A DNA stretch of 64,000 nt from Clostridiales bacterium (lineage in GTDB: Bacteria > Bacillota > Clostridia > Lachnospirales > Lachnospiraceae). Positions 24,737 through 34,063 of the stretch are shown here, piece after piece. Where the stretch lies: the NCBI GenBank assembly GCA_012520645.1, contig JAAYNV010000038.1, forward strand, positions 62,001 to 126,000, written 5' to 3'. The notes below the pieces were generated by a model. That model made no database searches. It had not been told where the DNA came from and saw nothing but the letters and a program-made list of their open reading frames with translations. The position numbers were made by a program, and so were the translations under genes. Within the stretch, counting starts at the first letter, position 1, and the number at the start of each line of letters is the position of its first letter.

Positions 24737-26539
24737 TTACCGGTCCCTCGTAATCTTCCCGTTTTCCACGCGGTATACCTCATCACACTTTTCGATCGTC
24801 TGCAGTCTGTGTGCAATGATGATCATGGTCTTGCGACCGTGTAGTCTGTTGATGGAATCCATAATGGCAGCTTCCGTATCATTGTCCAGTGCAGAGGTTG
24901 CTTCATCTAAAATCAAGACCTCCGGATCATTATAAAGTGCTCTCGCAATACCGATTCGCTGTCTCTGACCACCGGAAATACGGATGCCGCGTTCACCGAC
25001 TCCGGTATATTCTTTGTCCGGCAGAGAATTTACGAATTCGTCAAGCTGTGCCTCCTTTAAAGCGTACCACAACTTTTCTTCGTCGATTTCCTCTTCTTTG
25101 ACACCGAATGCAACATTTTTACGGATGTCCGCATCCAAAAGAGAAATCATCTGTGGAATGTAACCGATGTTTTTCAGCCATTCCCTGTAATGCTCCATGA
25201 CATTCACACCGTCGGCGCAGATGGTGCCGCTCTTTAATTTTAAAAGTCCGAGAATAATATCCACAACGGTGGTTTTTCCGGCACCGGAGCCACCCACAAT
25301 ACCGATGGAACTGCCGACCTTGATCGTCAGATCCGCATGGTCAAAAATCAGCTTTTCCGTATTCGGATAAGCATACGTAATATCCTTCAATGTAATTTCT
25401 TTTGTAACAGGCAGCTTTTCTTTTACATCCACCGCATAGGAAAGATCCGTATTTTTCTCGCTGATATCCTCCACCAGATTATCACTGACATTCATAAAAA
25501 ACGGCTCACAGTAAGCCATCTGGGTCAGCTGGTTGTTGATCCGGCTGGCTGACGGCATGAGACGCATGGCTGCCACTGCAAAGGCACCGAGCACCGGAAG
25601 CATATCTCCCACATTGTTACCCGCTAAAATCATAAAAAGCATATAGGCTACCATGCCCGCAATACAGACTGTCTCAATCAAAAGCTTAGGTGAATTGCTG
25701 AACAGGCAGAAGCGCTCCATCGCCTTGATAAATCCCTCGCCCTGCTTCATGTATTCATCAATAAAATATTGTTCCTTTCCGGTAACCTTCACTTCCTTAA
25801 TGCCGGTAACCGCCTGTGCAATCCACTGGTACATGGAAGCCCCATAATCCTGATTTTCCTTTCCGGTACGGTTCATGATCGGCTTGATAACCTTTTTGAT
25901 TACGATCAGCGTCAGCACTAACAGACTGGCGATCACAACCGTCATCAGGGCATCCAGACTTAACAAAATAACGCCCAGCGTCACAAACACGATTGCCTCG
26001 GACATCACCTGTAAAAGCGCCAGAATCAGAGCATACATGTTATTGACATCCGCCGCGATGCTTCGCTGGATGGTTGCCGTATCCGCATTTAAAAAGTATT
26101 CATAATCCTTTTTAATATAGCTGCGCAACAGCCTCTGCGCTGTATAAAACTGATTCGTATGTACAAAGTGATACAACCGCTTCTGCATAAAAAACAAAAA
26201 CAGATTTTTGCAGATAAATGCCAGAATCAGAGCCACCATAACAACGACCGTGAACTGTGTAATGCTGTGCATATGCAGTCCGTTATACAGGTCTGCCACA
26301 ATGCCCTCACCCTCAATGGCCTCCGGTGTCAGCACCACCTGAATGACCGGAACGACTAATGTAATGCTGGCACTTTCCAATACCGCACCGATCAGCATCA
26401 GAAAAACAAGCACTGCCATCTGCCGTTTCTGTTTCCGGTTCATAAGTTTCATCAGTTTTTTGTATATTCTCATATCGGATTTACCATGCCTTTCCGCAGT
26501 CTTTCCTCCAAATTTTCTGCCTCTGCGCTTTTTCACCAC
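24737..26539 (-). CDS. ABC transporter, PglK/MsbA-like lipid-linked glycan flippase
   Basis: 600 residues in a half-transporter layout: about six membrane helices (40-340) fused to an ATPase domain with Walker A GGSGAGKTT (416-424), signature ISGGQ (521-525) and Walker B VLILDEAT (541-548). PglK-type proteins of this design flip undecaprenyl-diphosphate glycans. No Wzx-type flippase gene appears in the window, so this is the best candidate for moving the product across the membrane. A second possible start is ATG 26473 (MRIYKKLMKLMNRK), which fits homologues better in length; neither has a strong ribosome site. Its neighbours are all glycosyltransferases. Confidence 0.85.
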   Translation of the reverse strand: MVKKRRGRKFGGKTAERHGKSDMRIYKKLMKLMNRKQKRQMAVLVFLMLIGAVLESASITLVVPVIQVVLTPEAIEGEGIVADLYNGLHMHSITQFTVVVMVALILAFICKNLFLFFMQKRLYHFVHTNQFYTAQRLLRSYIKKDYEYFLNADTATIQRSIAADVNNMYALILALLQVMSEAIVFVTLGVILLSLDALMTVVIASLLVLTLIVIKKVIKPIMNRTGKENQDYGASMYQWIAQAVTGIKEVKVTGKEQYFIDEYMKQGEGFIKAMERFCLFSNSPKLLIETVCIAGMVAYMLFMILAGNNVGDMLPVLGAFAVAAMRLMPSASRINNQLTQMAYCEPFFMNVSDNLVEDISEKNTDLSYAVDVKEKLPVTKEITLKDITYAYPNTEKLIFDHADLTIKVGSSIGIVGGSGAGKTTVVDIILGLLKLKSGTICADGVNVMEHYREWLKNIGYIPQMISLLDADIRKNVAFGVKEEEIDEEKLWYALKEAQLDEFVNSLPDKEYTGVGERGIRISGGQRQRIGIARALYNDPEVLILDEATSALDNDTEAAIMDSINRLHGRKTMIIIAHRLQTIEKCDEVYRVENGKITRDR

Positions 26540-26551
26540 ATAAAAAACGCA

Positions 26552-27631
26552 TTAAATAATCTCATTGTAAGTATGATTTTCCTTCGGTTCATAACGATCC
26601 CAGTAGGAAAAGCCAAGATTGATCTTTTCATCCACAAAATCCATCGTGTCCATCGCTGTCGTTACAAAAGATACCGCCCGTTTGAAATGAATGCCCGGCA
26701 AAAAATTTAACACCTCAATCGGGAACTTTCCTTTTAACACCGTACAATCCGGTCTGAGCGCCGCATAGTCAATCGTTTCCCTCGGATGGGGCTTGATAAC
26801 CACATGGCAGCCATCACTGTATTCTCTTATAACATCATCGCACATTTTCTTGCGGATTTCTTCATCCCACGGCTGCGGCTGAGTCAGATAGAGCATACAG
26901 CCGGCATCCGCCTTATCACCGAGCTCCCGCATCAGCTCATCCACATCCGGTATGAAAATCTTAGTAATTATCTTCTTCTGTTCCTCATTCAAATTCAACT
27001 CTAACGGCTTTCTCGGTACTTCGATGTATTTATGAAAATCATATTTTAAACAGGAGCGGTCATTGATTTCCATATCAAGACAGTACTTTCCGTAACCGTT
27101 CTGCATAAAAATAATATTCTTCGCCGCAAGCCACGCCTTGATTTCAAAATGTCCTCTGTTCTCATAGCGGGCACCGTCCAGATTTTTCAGACAGTCCAAC
27201 CCGTCCTCCAGCGCATGATAATAAATCTTTTTATAGCTAAGATAATGTCCGATCGGATCCCAGTCGCAATAAACATAAATATCCTTATATTCCCTAAAAT
27301 CAATATCGATATAAGGCTCCATCAGCTTCGGAAATTTTTTCGTATAAATAATGCGGTTGATCATATGCCATACAACATTATTATGAGATTTCTTGTATTT
27401 AGCAAGCTGCGGAAATTCCGTATCCCTTTTTTCCACAAACGTGTGCACTTTCGCAAAAACGCCGCTCTTTTCCAGCTGCTCCTTTAACCCCGTAAAATCT
27501 GTGGACAGAGTACTCAGAGCAATTTCTGCCTGTCCCTGTTTCTCCTTCGGAAGATTAAACTCCTTTAAAAGCGTCACGTATACGTTATAAAAGGTATGGC
27601 ATACATAAATGCGTTCCTTGGTCTTTTCCAT
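26552..27631 (-). CDS. GT52/polysialyltransferase-like glycosyltransferase
   Basis: 359 residues from ATG 27631, with AAGGAG nine bases upstream; an upstream GTG at 27652 is less likely. The N-terminus RIYVCHTFYNVYVTLL, the LEDG near 141 and VVIKPHPRE at 277-285 are the pattern I associate with GT52 sialyltransferases and the related polysialyltransferase-like GT-B enzymes. Those use CMP-activated nonulosonic acids. With pseB, pseC, pseF and pseG 3 kb away, a pseudaminic acid transferase is the natural hypothesis. It could instead belong to another GT-B family with the same HP motif; a profile search would decide. Confidence 0.65.
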   Translation of the reverse strand: MEKTKERIYVCHTFYNVYVTLLKEFNLPKEKQGQAEIALSTLSTDFTGLKEQLEKSGVFAKVHTFVEKRDTEFPQLAKYKKSHNNVVWHMINRIIYTKKFPKLMEPYIDIDFREYKDIYVYCDWDPIGHYLSYKKIYYHALEDGLDCLKNLDGARYENRGHFEIKAWLAAKNIIFMQNGYGKYCLDMEINDRSCLKYDFHKYIEVPRKPLELNLNEEQKKIITKIFIPDVDELMRELGDKADAGCMLYLTQPQPWDEEIRKKMCDDVIREYSDGCHVVIKPHPRETIDYAALRPDCTVLKGKFPIEVLNFLPGIHFKRAVSFVTTAMDTMDFVDEKINLGFSYWDRYEPKENHTYNEII

Positions 27632-27648
27632 GTTCTTCTGCTCCTTAC

Positions 27649-28602
27649 TCACTGCTTTCTAAACGCTGCAAGTTTTCCCTGAATTTTATTGGCAAGTGTA
27701 TACCGGTTAAAAGGTCTCTTTGCCCGTACAATGCCAAGCATCTGCGCCGCTCTCTCTGCATCCGGAAAGGCTCCGTGCTTCTCATAATAATAAAACATCC
27801 TTACAAATCCTGTCTTTTTCTCGCTCGGTATATGCCAAATCGCAACCGGATTGGAAACCGTTACCGTGGATACCAGATAAAATTCTTCTGTCCAAAAACG
27901 ATAGATATATGGTGCGGCATTCACAATACTTCCAAACTGCGCTGCTGCAATGGACCAGACCGTCTCATCTCCGGTCCTTTCCGAAACATTATAACCGCTG
28001 TCCCGCATTGTATTATAAACCCGCAGACAAATTTTGACAAATTCCTGTAATTCTGTCCGCCTTCCACAGATAAATTCCCCGCCGTAATGGACTATATTGC
28101 TCTTGCCCTCCGGGTAAAGTCTATGATAATCCTCCATGATCAGCTGTCTGTCATGATGGTTCAGGGAATGTCCGACACCATAGAGGAGCACTCCGTAATC
28201 CGCTTCCTTCCACAACTCCTCATAGGATTTCATGGTGATCGTATCGGCGTCCATTAATAAAATATGCTCATACGCTGTCTGCCCGGTCAGATAGTGCAGC
28301 GCACAGAGCTTAAAGAAAGCAAGTGACCAGCAAAACTGTTTCGGCATTACAAAAATATCATACGGTATTATCCGAACCTGTATTTCATGTTCTTTAAATA
28401 ACATCTGGTATTGTTCTGGCAAATCCGCATTGGTGACAAGCATCACATCATCCTGCGGATTCTGAATCCTGGCAGACTTTAAAGACACAAAAATATTTTT
28501 CATATAAATATCCAGAAGCTTTTGGTCTGTCTTTCCTCCCATCTGCATGGAAGTCAGGTAATCCTCTTTAAATGCAAATGCGTTACAGATTACGTTTTTC
28601 AT
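27649..28602 (-). CDS. GT-A-type glycosyltransferase (GT8/glycogenin-like)
   Basis: 317 residues from ATG 28602 (GGTGGT three bases upstream); a longer frame to 28671 overlaps the upstream gene. The centre has HILLMDADTITM, with the DxD metal site at 118-120, then HYGGEFICG and DETVWSIAA, as in GT8/glycogenin-like nucleotide-sugar transferases. It is soluble, with no clear membrane segment and a basic C-terminus that may touch the membrane. It lies between the tandem GT4 gene and the GT52-like gene, so it is likely one of the sequential chain-building transferases. The donor sugar cannot be told. Confidence 0.75.
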   Translation of the reverse strand: MKNVICNAFAFKEDYLTSMQMGGKTDQKLLDIYMKNIFVSLKSARIQNPQDDVMLVTNADLPEQYQMLFKEHEIQVRIIPYDIFVMPKQFCWSLAFFKLCALHYLTGQTAYEHILLMDADTITMKSYEELWKEADYGVLLYGVGHSLNHHDRQLIMEDYHRLYPEGKSNIVHYGGEFICGRRTELQEFVKICLRVYNTMRDSGYNVSERTGDETVWSIAAAQFGSIVNAAPYIYRFWTEEFYLVSTVTVSNPVAIWHIPSEKKTGFVRMFYYYEKHGAFPDAERAAQMLGIVRAKRPFNRYTLANKIQGKLAAFRKQ

Positions 28603-28621
28603 ACTACCACCGTCTTTCCTG

Positions 28622-31120
28622 TTATTGTCTGCCATCCTGCATGCAGTATTCATATCCTTTCCGCGGCGCAATGATTTTTGCAGGACTTACCGGACCTTCC
28701 TTTTCATAGCGTACCTGCCCACGTAAAATGCCCTCACACAGCCGAAGCAGACATTCCGCTGCATTCCGTGGATTCCAGAATCTCTCAATCGTTTGATAGG
28801 CATTTTCTCCCAACCGCTTTCGGAGTTCTGCATCCTGCACCAGTTTTTCCACAAGTGCTAAAAATCCCTCCAGATCGCCTTCTCTGTAAACCATTCCATT
28901 CACGCCATGCTGTATCAAAAAAGGTGCGGCTCCCACTGCACTGTCTGCAAGCACTGCGCATCCACTGTTCATCGCCTCATTTAAGACTGCCCCCCAGCCC
29001 TCCAGATGGTTGCTCGTAAACAGAAAAATATGGGAACGCTCCATCTTATCGCGCACCTCCTGTGGCTTCTTATAGCCCTCCAGAGCTACTACGCCCGACA
29101 GTCCTTTTTCCACAATCATCCGTTCAATTTCGGACCTTTTTTCTCCATCACCGATCATGGTTAGTTTGAAATTAAATCCTGTTTTATTTAATCTTTCTGC
29201 TGCCAGAACCGCATATTCCGGATGCTTTAATTCCAGAAACCTTCCCGCCCACAGAATATTTACCTGTTTGGTCTGCTTTGCGTTTGGAAGCAAATCTTTC
29301 TCTATTTTCTTCTGTTCCGGGAAATAACCCCATTTCAGCATTTTTCCGGGATAAGCTCTTACAATATGAAAATCCGATGCCACATAAGCTCCGCTGCATA
29401 GAAGATAAACATCCTCTTTTCTATAACGCGTGTGATCATGATATTTCTTTCGAAGCCCTCTCGGCGAGACTGCTTTCCATTGTCCCTCCCGGTATAATCT
29501 TTCACTGTAGCGTATGACCGGAAGCCCGGCTCTCAGTCTGGGCTCTACAATATCTTCCCGCTCCGTCCCTCCAAATACTACAATATCACTTTCCAGTATC
29601 AGCCGTTCACATTCTTCCTTCTGCTCATAAAATAACATAAGATATGGAATCGTATTCACATCCACACCCCAGCCCATGCTGACACGTTCCTCTTCCATCG
29701 GCTCCGTCTGGATAAAATGATAACGCTCTCCGAGACGTTCAAACATCTCGTTGGAAAACGGAATCTGATGATGGTTAATATAGTTCGAAACAAAAGTAAC
29801 CTTCGGTACATAGCTCCGGCTCTCCGCAGATTTTTCGTCCCGTTCTGCGGACGGATGTGCAATTGTCCCATAAATCTGCAAAAGAGTCTGGTAATTCTTC
29901 TCCGGGTCATGCAGCTGAAAGGCTCTCTTTCTTGCCGCCTGATGTGTTTTCTCGACCAGTCTGGTATCTGTAAAATATCGTCTCAGACAACGGATCAGAC
30001 CGTCTGTATCCGTTGTTTCATAAAAAAGACCTTCCTGTTCATCCGTAAAGAGGCTGCGTACACCGCCGCAGTCGCTGCTGACAACAGGCACACCGAGCAT
30101 CAGTGCCTCTCCTATCGAATTGGGTGAATTTTCAATGGCTGACGGAGACAAGAAAACATGACTTTTCAGATATTGTTCCTTCATCTGCTCTGCATCCAGT
30201 TTTCCCAGAAATTCAATCTGCTCTCCCAGCCCGTATTTTTGAATCAGCTCCAACAGATACTTTCCGTAGGAGGAAAGCTTGAGCTTTTCCTTCCATGTTG
30301 TATGCGCCGTAATCCGGTCTCCTGCCACACACAGCTTAATATCCGGAAATTCCTCCTTTAACTTAGCAAGCGCCGGCAATACATAATGAAGCCCCTTAAT
30401 CGGATAATTTCCCTGACTCATGAAAATACGGTGCGGCACACAGGTCTCACAATTCCATTCGCCCTGATAAAAGGGCGCTCTTAATGTTTCTCCCATAAAA
30501 TGATAAATCCGTTCCGGATTAATACTTTCTGTCAGCTTGTAATCCCAACCGGTGCGCCCCGTTACATGTTTTACCAGACGAAGCGCTTCTTTTTCAAAGC
30601 TGCCCCTTGCCTCGTACTTTCTCTTCTGCTCTTTCAGGGTGTCCTTCCGCACCAGATCCCGAAAATTCGGACGGTCGATCACATATTGAGGAAGATCCGC
30701 CATATAATAACGGCTATATTCAAAACAAAGCCCCTGAATGCCTACCAATACTTTAGAAACATCCGGTACGCTTCTTAACATAGCAAGGGTGTGGGGATAC
30801 TCCGTTCCGAAAACATGCACCACATCCGGTTGAAATTCCGTTACGATCCGTCTAAGCTCTGCCTCCATTCCCGCATCATAATGATGGGCATCCAATGTAT
30901 TTTCATGAAAGCTGAAATAGGAAAGCCCCTGGGTTTCTCCCTTGACCGGCGTTTCCTCTTTTCCTACCGGAAAGCATACCCCCAACGTCACTCTATTCTC
31001 TTTGTCCTGCATAATACGATCCGAAAGACCGGTCAGCCAGCCTTCCTTATTGCTGCATTCCCTGCCAAGGCTTTTCGCAATAACGGGAAGCATGATGTTG
31101 CATAGCCATAGAATGCGCAT
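28622..31120 (-). CDS. Tandem two-domain GT4 glycosyltransferase
   Basis: 832 residues, about twice the usual size, made of two complete GT-B enzymes in one frame. Domain 1 (about 1-425) starts MRILWLCNIMLP and carries the GT4 EX7E motif at 330-338 (SAIENSPNSIGEALMLG). A short linker with charged residues (425-438) is followed by domain 2, starting PKVTFVSNYINHHQIPFSNE at 439, with its own EX7E in HLEGWGAVLNEAMNSG near 715-730. The protein may add two successive sugars or the same sugar twice. AAAGGAG lies nine bases before the ATG. The 62 bases upstream (31121-31182) are AT-rich, but no clear promoter was fixed there. Confidence 0.88.
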   Translation of the reverse strand: MRILWLCNIMLPVIAKSLGRECSNKEGWLTGLSDRIMQDKENRVTLGVCFPVGKEETPVKGETQGLSYFSFHENTLDAHHYDAGMEAELRRIVTEFQPDVVHVFGTEYPHTLAMLRSVPDVSKVLVGIQGLCFEYSRYYMADLPQYVIDRPNFRDLVRKDTLKEQKRKYEARGSFEKEALRLVKHVTGRTGWDYKLTESINPERIYHFMGETLRAPFYQGEWNCETCVPHRIFMSQGNYPIKGLHYVLPALAKLKEEFPDIKLCVAGDRITAHTTWKEKLKLSSYGKYLLELIQKYGLGEQIEFLGKLDAEQMKEQYLKSHVFLSPSAIENSPNSIGEALMLGVPVVSSDCGGVRSLFTDEQEGLFYETTDTDGLIRCLRRYFTDTRLVEKTHQAARKRAFQLHDPEKNYQTLLQIYGTIAHPSAERDEKSAESRSYVPKVTFVSNYINHHQIPFSNEMFERLGERYHFIQTEPMEEERVSMGWGVDVNTIPYLMLFYEQKEECERLILESDIVVFGGTEREDIVEPRLRAGLPVIRYSERLYREGQWKAVSPRGLRKKYHDHTRYRKEDVYLLCSGAYVASDFHIVRAYPGKMLKWGYFPEQKKIEKDLLPNAKQTKQVNILWAGRFLELKHPEYAVLAAERLNKTGFNFKLTMIGDGEKRSEIERMIVEKGLSGVVALEGYKKPQEVRDKMERSHIFLFTSNHLEGWGAVLNEAMNSGCAVLADSAVGAAPFLIQHGVNGMVYREGDLEGFLALVEKLVQDAELRKRLGENAYQTIERFWNPRNAAECLLRLCEGILRGQVRYEKEGPVSPAKIIAPRKGYEYCMQDGRQ

Positions 31121-31182
31121 GGTTTGATTCTCCTTTCTGTGGTAGGGACTTTCATTTAAATATAAAACATAATTTTCAGATT

Positions 31183-31980
31183 TTAGCCGCGATACAACAG
31201 TTTCTTTAAACTATTATAAAATCCAGCAAGTTTCCTGTTTCTTGCGATTTTTGTTCGTAAAGGAGCCAAAGTTACTAACAGAATCAGACGGTATTTGAAA
31301 ATCTGTGATTTAGTCATATATTTTTTTGTAATCTCTTTGTGCTCTCTGGCAGAAGTTTTTTGATTTTCTTCGGTTTCAGAAAAGCCGCCGCCCTCATAGG
31401 AGGCTACGGTTACAGGCAGGTATACAGGCACCGCCCCTTTTACAAAAAAGCTCCATAAAAAGTGTTCATAGTCAGCCCTCACGCGATAGCGGGTATCATA
31501 TCCCCGCTCTGTAAAGAGGCTTCTGTCGTAAAAACAGCACTGATGACACGGCACATTCCGGTAACATGCAAAGGCGTCGATCTGCGGGTTTGAGCTTACC
31601 AAAGAATCTGTCAGCTTCTCATAAATATTCCCGTAAAAAATATTTCCCTGTAAAGTCTGCTCATGGATTCCTGCAGCAATCTGCGCTAACACCGTATCGT
31701 CATAAAAGCAGTCGCCGCAATTTAGAAACAGAACATAATCTCCCCTGCAGTAACGCACCGCCTGATTCATAGCATCATAAATTCCGTTATCCTCTTCCTC
31801 ATATATCGTAAGCCAGTCTGCCTGTACTTCCTGTCTGAGTTGTTCGACGGAATGATCCTTCGAAAGCCCATCCTTGACAATGACCTCATAATCCTGAAAG
31901 GTCTGCCTGCGTATACTCTCTATCGTTTCCTTTAACCGCTCTCCTGCATTGAGACAAACCACTACAATACTGAATCTCAT
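31183..31980 (-). CDS. Family 2 glycosyltransferase (WcaA-like)
   Basis: 265 residues from ATG 31980; the ATG 12 bases earlier lies too close to the GGAAGGG site. GT-A fold starting RFSIVVVCLNAGERLKETIE, followed by VKDGLSKDHS and EEDNGIYDAMNQAV, with the usual DxD replaced by FLNCGDCFYDD, which is common in this WcaA/PGL-type GT2 subgroup. It is cytoplasmic and has a basic C-terminal tail. It lies between the tandem GT4 gene and the EpsG-like polymerase gene and probably adds one repeat-unit sugar. Specificity is unknown. Confidence 0.87.
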   Translation of the reverse strand: MRFSIVVVCLNAGERLKETIESIRRQTFQDYEVIVKDGLSKDHSVEQLRQEVQADWLTIYEEEDNGIYDAMNQAVRYCRGDYVLFLNCGDCFYDDTVLAQIAAGIHEQTLQGNIFYGNIYEKLTDSLVSSNPQIDAFACYRNVPCHQCCFYDRSLFTERGYDTRYRVRADYEHFLWSFFVKGAVPVYLPVTVASYEGGGFSETEENQKTSAREHKEITKKYMTKSQIFKYRLILLVTLAPLRTKIARNRKLAGFYNSLKKLLYRG

Positions 31981-32060
31981 ATGAATTACCATGTCCCTTC
32001 CAAAATCTAAAGGCTCCTGCCGGACTCAACTCTTCAAATCCCGCAATGCCATCCGGTTTT

Positions 32061-33203
32061 CTACCAGACCGTAAACTCAAACTTCGGTTCAAAAAACCAC
32101 GTCTGATAGGGCAGAAGCTTAATCAGCTCATGATCCGCCGTCTGCAAAAAAGCAATAAAATATATGACAGCTGCCGCCATAATGACGTATCTTACAAGCT
32201 TGCGCTGCTTCTCGTCCGGTATTCTTTCTGTCACCATCGGAAGCAAAAAGACCTGTCCCACCGTCAGGTAATAACCGATACGTGATATTTCCGGTAAAAA
32301 AGAGCAGCACGTATAAAGCAGAAAAGCAATATAATTCAGATGAAAATAAAACCGTATTTGTGTATTCTCCTTCACACTGCTCTTATAATAAAACAGGGTA
32401 AGAAACAACACTGCACCGCACCGGACAATGTTGGTCACGCTTGTTCCCCCGTCTAGCAGGTCCGTATTTTCATAGGTTGGATACAAAAACAAAATGACCT
32501 TCATATAAAACGGTCCAAGCAAAAGCCCGCTTGCAATCGCCACACTCATAAGCGCCACAAACCATTTCTTCCATGGACACATGGCAATCAGATAGACCGG
32601 AATCACAATCAGAACCGACTTGTGCATCAGGGATGCCAGTAAGATCATACACATAAATTTCAAATATTCTTTGCGGAATACAAAACGTATCGATACCATC
32701 GTCAAAGCAATCGCCAGATAATAACGCACGGTATTCATACTTTGAAAATAGTAGCTGAAACACATAAAAAGGAAAAAGCTGAAAAAGAAATCCTCACTCA
32801 GATCATACAGCGCATACAGCATCAGTGCGATCGTAAGAAACGCAAATAACGCAAAAATGCTCAGATAGGTTTCTGAGCCAAAAACCGCCTGCATCAGGCG
32901 CACTATCCAGTTAAAACCTGCCTCAGTCGGCACATACTGATCTCTGTAGATCAGACGGAAAAACTCCAGATATCGCTTATAATCATTTCCCACTTTAAAA
33001 CGACATGCCGAAACCAGAAACAAAATCAGAAAAATCGTAGCAAGACATGCCCGGTTCAAATACTGCTGTCTGGTCGTTCCGATCTGTTTTCTGCCATTTA
33101 CAAATTCATTCTGCCCTGCAGCGTATGAATTTAACGCACTGCGGCTTTTTATCAACCGGGCAAGCCCGATTGTAAGCACCGCTACACATACATACAAAAT
33201 CAT
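32061..33203 (-). CDS. EpsG-family polysaccharide polymerase (Wzy-like)
   Basis: 380 residues with about ten membrane helices. The EpsG family pattern is present: RFKVGNDYKRYLEFFR near 70, PTEAGFNWIVRLM near 95, NTVRYYLAIALTMVS near 160 and LLASLMHKSVLIVIPVYL near 195. EpsG proteins are thought to polymerise flipped repeat units at the outer membrane face. AAAGGG lies before ATG 33203, and the stop of the upstream GT2-like gene is directly adjacent. Together with the Wzz-like and WbaP-like genes at 34-36.5 kb it forms a classic Wzy-pathway core. Confidence 0.88.
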   Translation of the reverse strand: MILYVCVAVLTIGLARLIKSRSALNSYAAGQNEFVNGRKQIGTTRQQYLNRACLATIFLILFLVSACRFKVGNDYKRYLEFFRLIYRDQYVPTEAGFNWIVRLMQAVFGSETYLSIFALFAFLTIALMLYALYDLSEDFFFSFFLFMCFSYYFQSMNTVRYYLAIALTMVSIRFVFRKEYLKFMCMILLASLMHKSVLIVIPVYLIAMCPWKKWFVALMSVAIASGLLLGPFYMKVILFLYPTYENTDLLDGGTSVTNIVRCGAVLFLTLFYYKSSVKENTQIRFYFHLNYIAFLLYTCCSFLPEISRIGYYLTVGQVFLLPMVTERIPDEKQRKLVRYVIMAAAVIYFIAFLQTADHELIKLLPYQTWFFEPKFEFTVW

Positions 33204-33989
33204 TTACAATCCCTTTGCTTCCTTTATTCCATCACACATAAACCCATATGCTCTCTTCACCGGAATCTCATGGCACATAACACCTTTGTGGGCAAGCAGA
33301 AATCTCACCGCAAGCGGCTTGGCCAGTTTTCCGTACAAAAAGTGATACAACACGCCTCTGTCATGGAAAAACTTCTCATGATACCCTGAAAACCAGCTCG
33401 ACTTTCCCCCGGCTTCCTCCCGTCCGATTGTAACCGGCACCTTAAACACCCGAAATCCTTTGGAAATACACTCCCTTAAAAACAGACTGTCCTCCCCGTT
33501 ACTGTAACGTGCGCCGCCTCCAAACAGAAGCGAAAAGGTTACGCCTGCGGCATGAAGCTTCTCTGTGCGTACTGCAAAGCTGTAAGTCGGATAGCGTCCA
33601 CAGTTATACTGATGTACCCTGCCGGGCTCCGTAATATGATAGGTCCTCCGCTCCTCACACACATCGATGTTAAAAAGGATCATATCCGCCTGCGGATTTT
33701 TTTCAAATTCCTGCAGCACCAGATTTTCATATCCTTCCGTATAGACAATATCATCATCGGAAAAAAGGCTGATATCGTGATCCGCACGAAGCAGCGCATT
33801 GTTTCTGCTCAGCCCGACTCCACGCTCCTTTAATGAATAGCACTTGATATTATATTCACCTTTGGAAAATTCCTCAAACGCAAAATGATCTGTCTGATTT
33901 ATAATAATAGCATCCGATCCTATCCGCATCCGCTCTGCAAGTTCTTTTGCATCTGCATTCATCGCTGATACGAGAAGCTGTAATGTCAT
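33204..33989 (-). CDS. GT2-like glycosyltransferase with SDDD motif
   Basis: 261 residues. It starts MTLQLLVSAMNADAKELAER rather than with the standard IVP motif, but has LKERGVGLSRNNALLRA (53-69) and DISLFSDDDIVY with the acidic site at 78-80. These are typical of a divergent GT-A/GT2 subgroup found in exopolysaccharide clusters. FGGGARYSNGEDSLFLREC near 165 corresponds to the catalytic ED region. It is soluble with a basic C-terminus. The gene ends right against the epsG-like start. The 74 bases upstream contain a weak ribosome site only. Confidence 0.8.
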   Translation of the reverse strand: MTLQLLVSAMNADAKELAERMRIGSDAIIINQTDHFAFEEFSKGEYNIKCYSLKERGVGLSRNNALLRADHDISLFSDDDIVYTEGYENLVLQEFEKNPQADMILFNIDVCEERRTYHITEPGRVHQYNCGRYPTYSFAVRTEKLHAAGVTFSLLFGGGARYSNGEDSLFLRECISKGFRVFKVPVTIGREEAGGKSSWFSGYHEKFFHDRGVLYHFLYGKLAKPLAVRFLLAHKGVMCHEIPVKRAYGFMCDGIKEAKGL

Positions 33990-34063
33990 AACCGTTCCTG
34001 ACCCTTTCTATGCCTCTTTCCGGCTTTCTCTTTCACAATGCTTTCCTCTACTGCTTCACCCTG

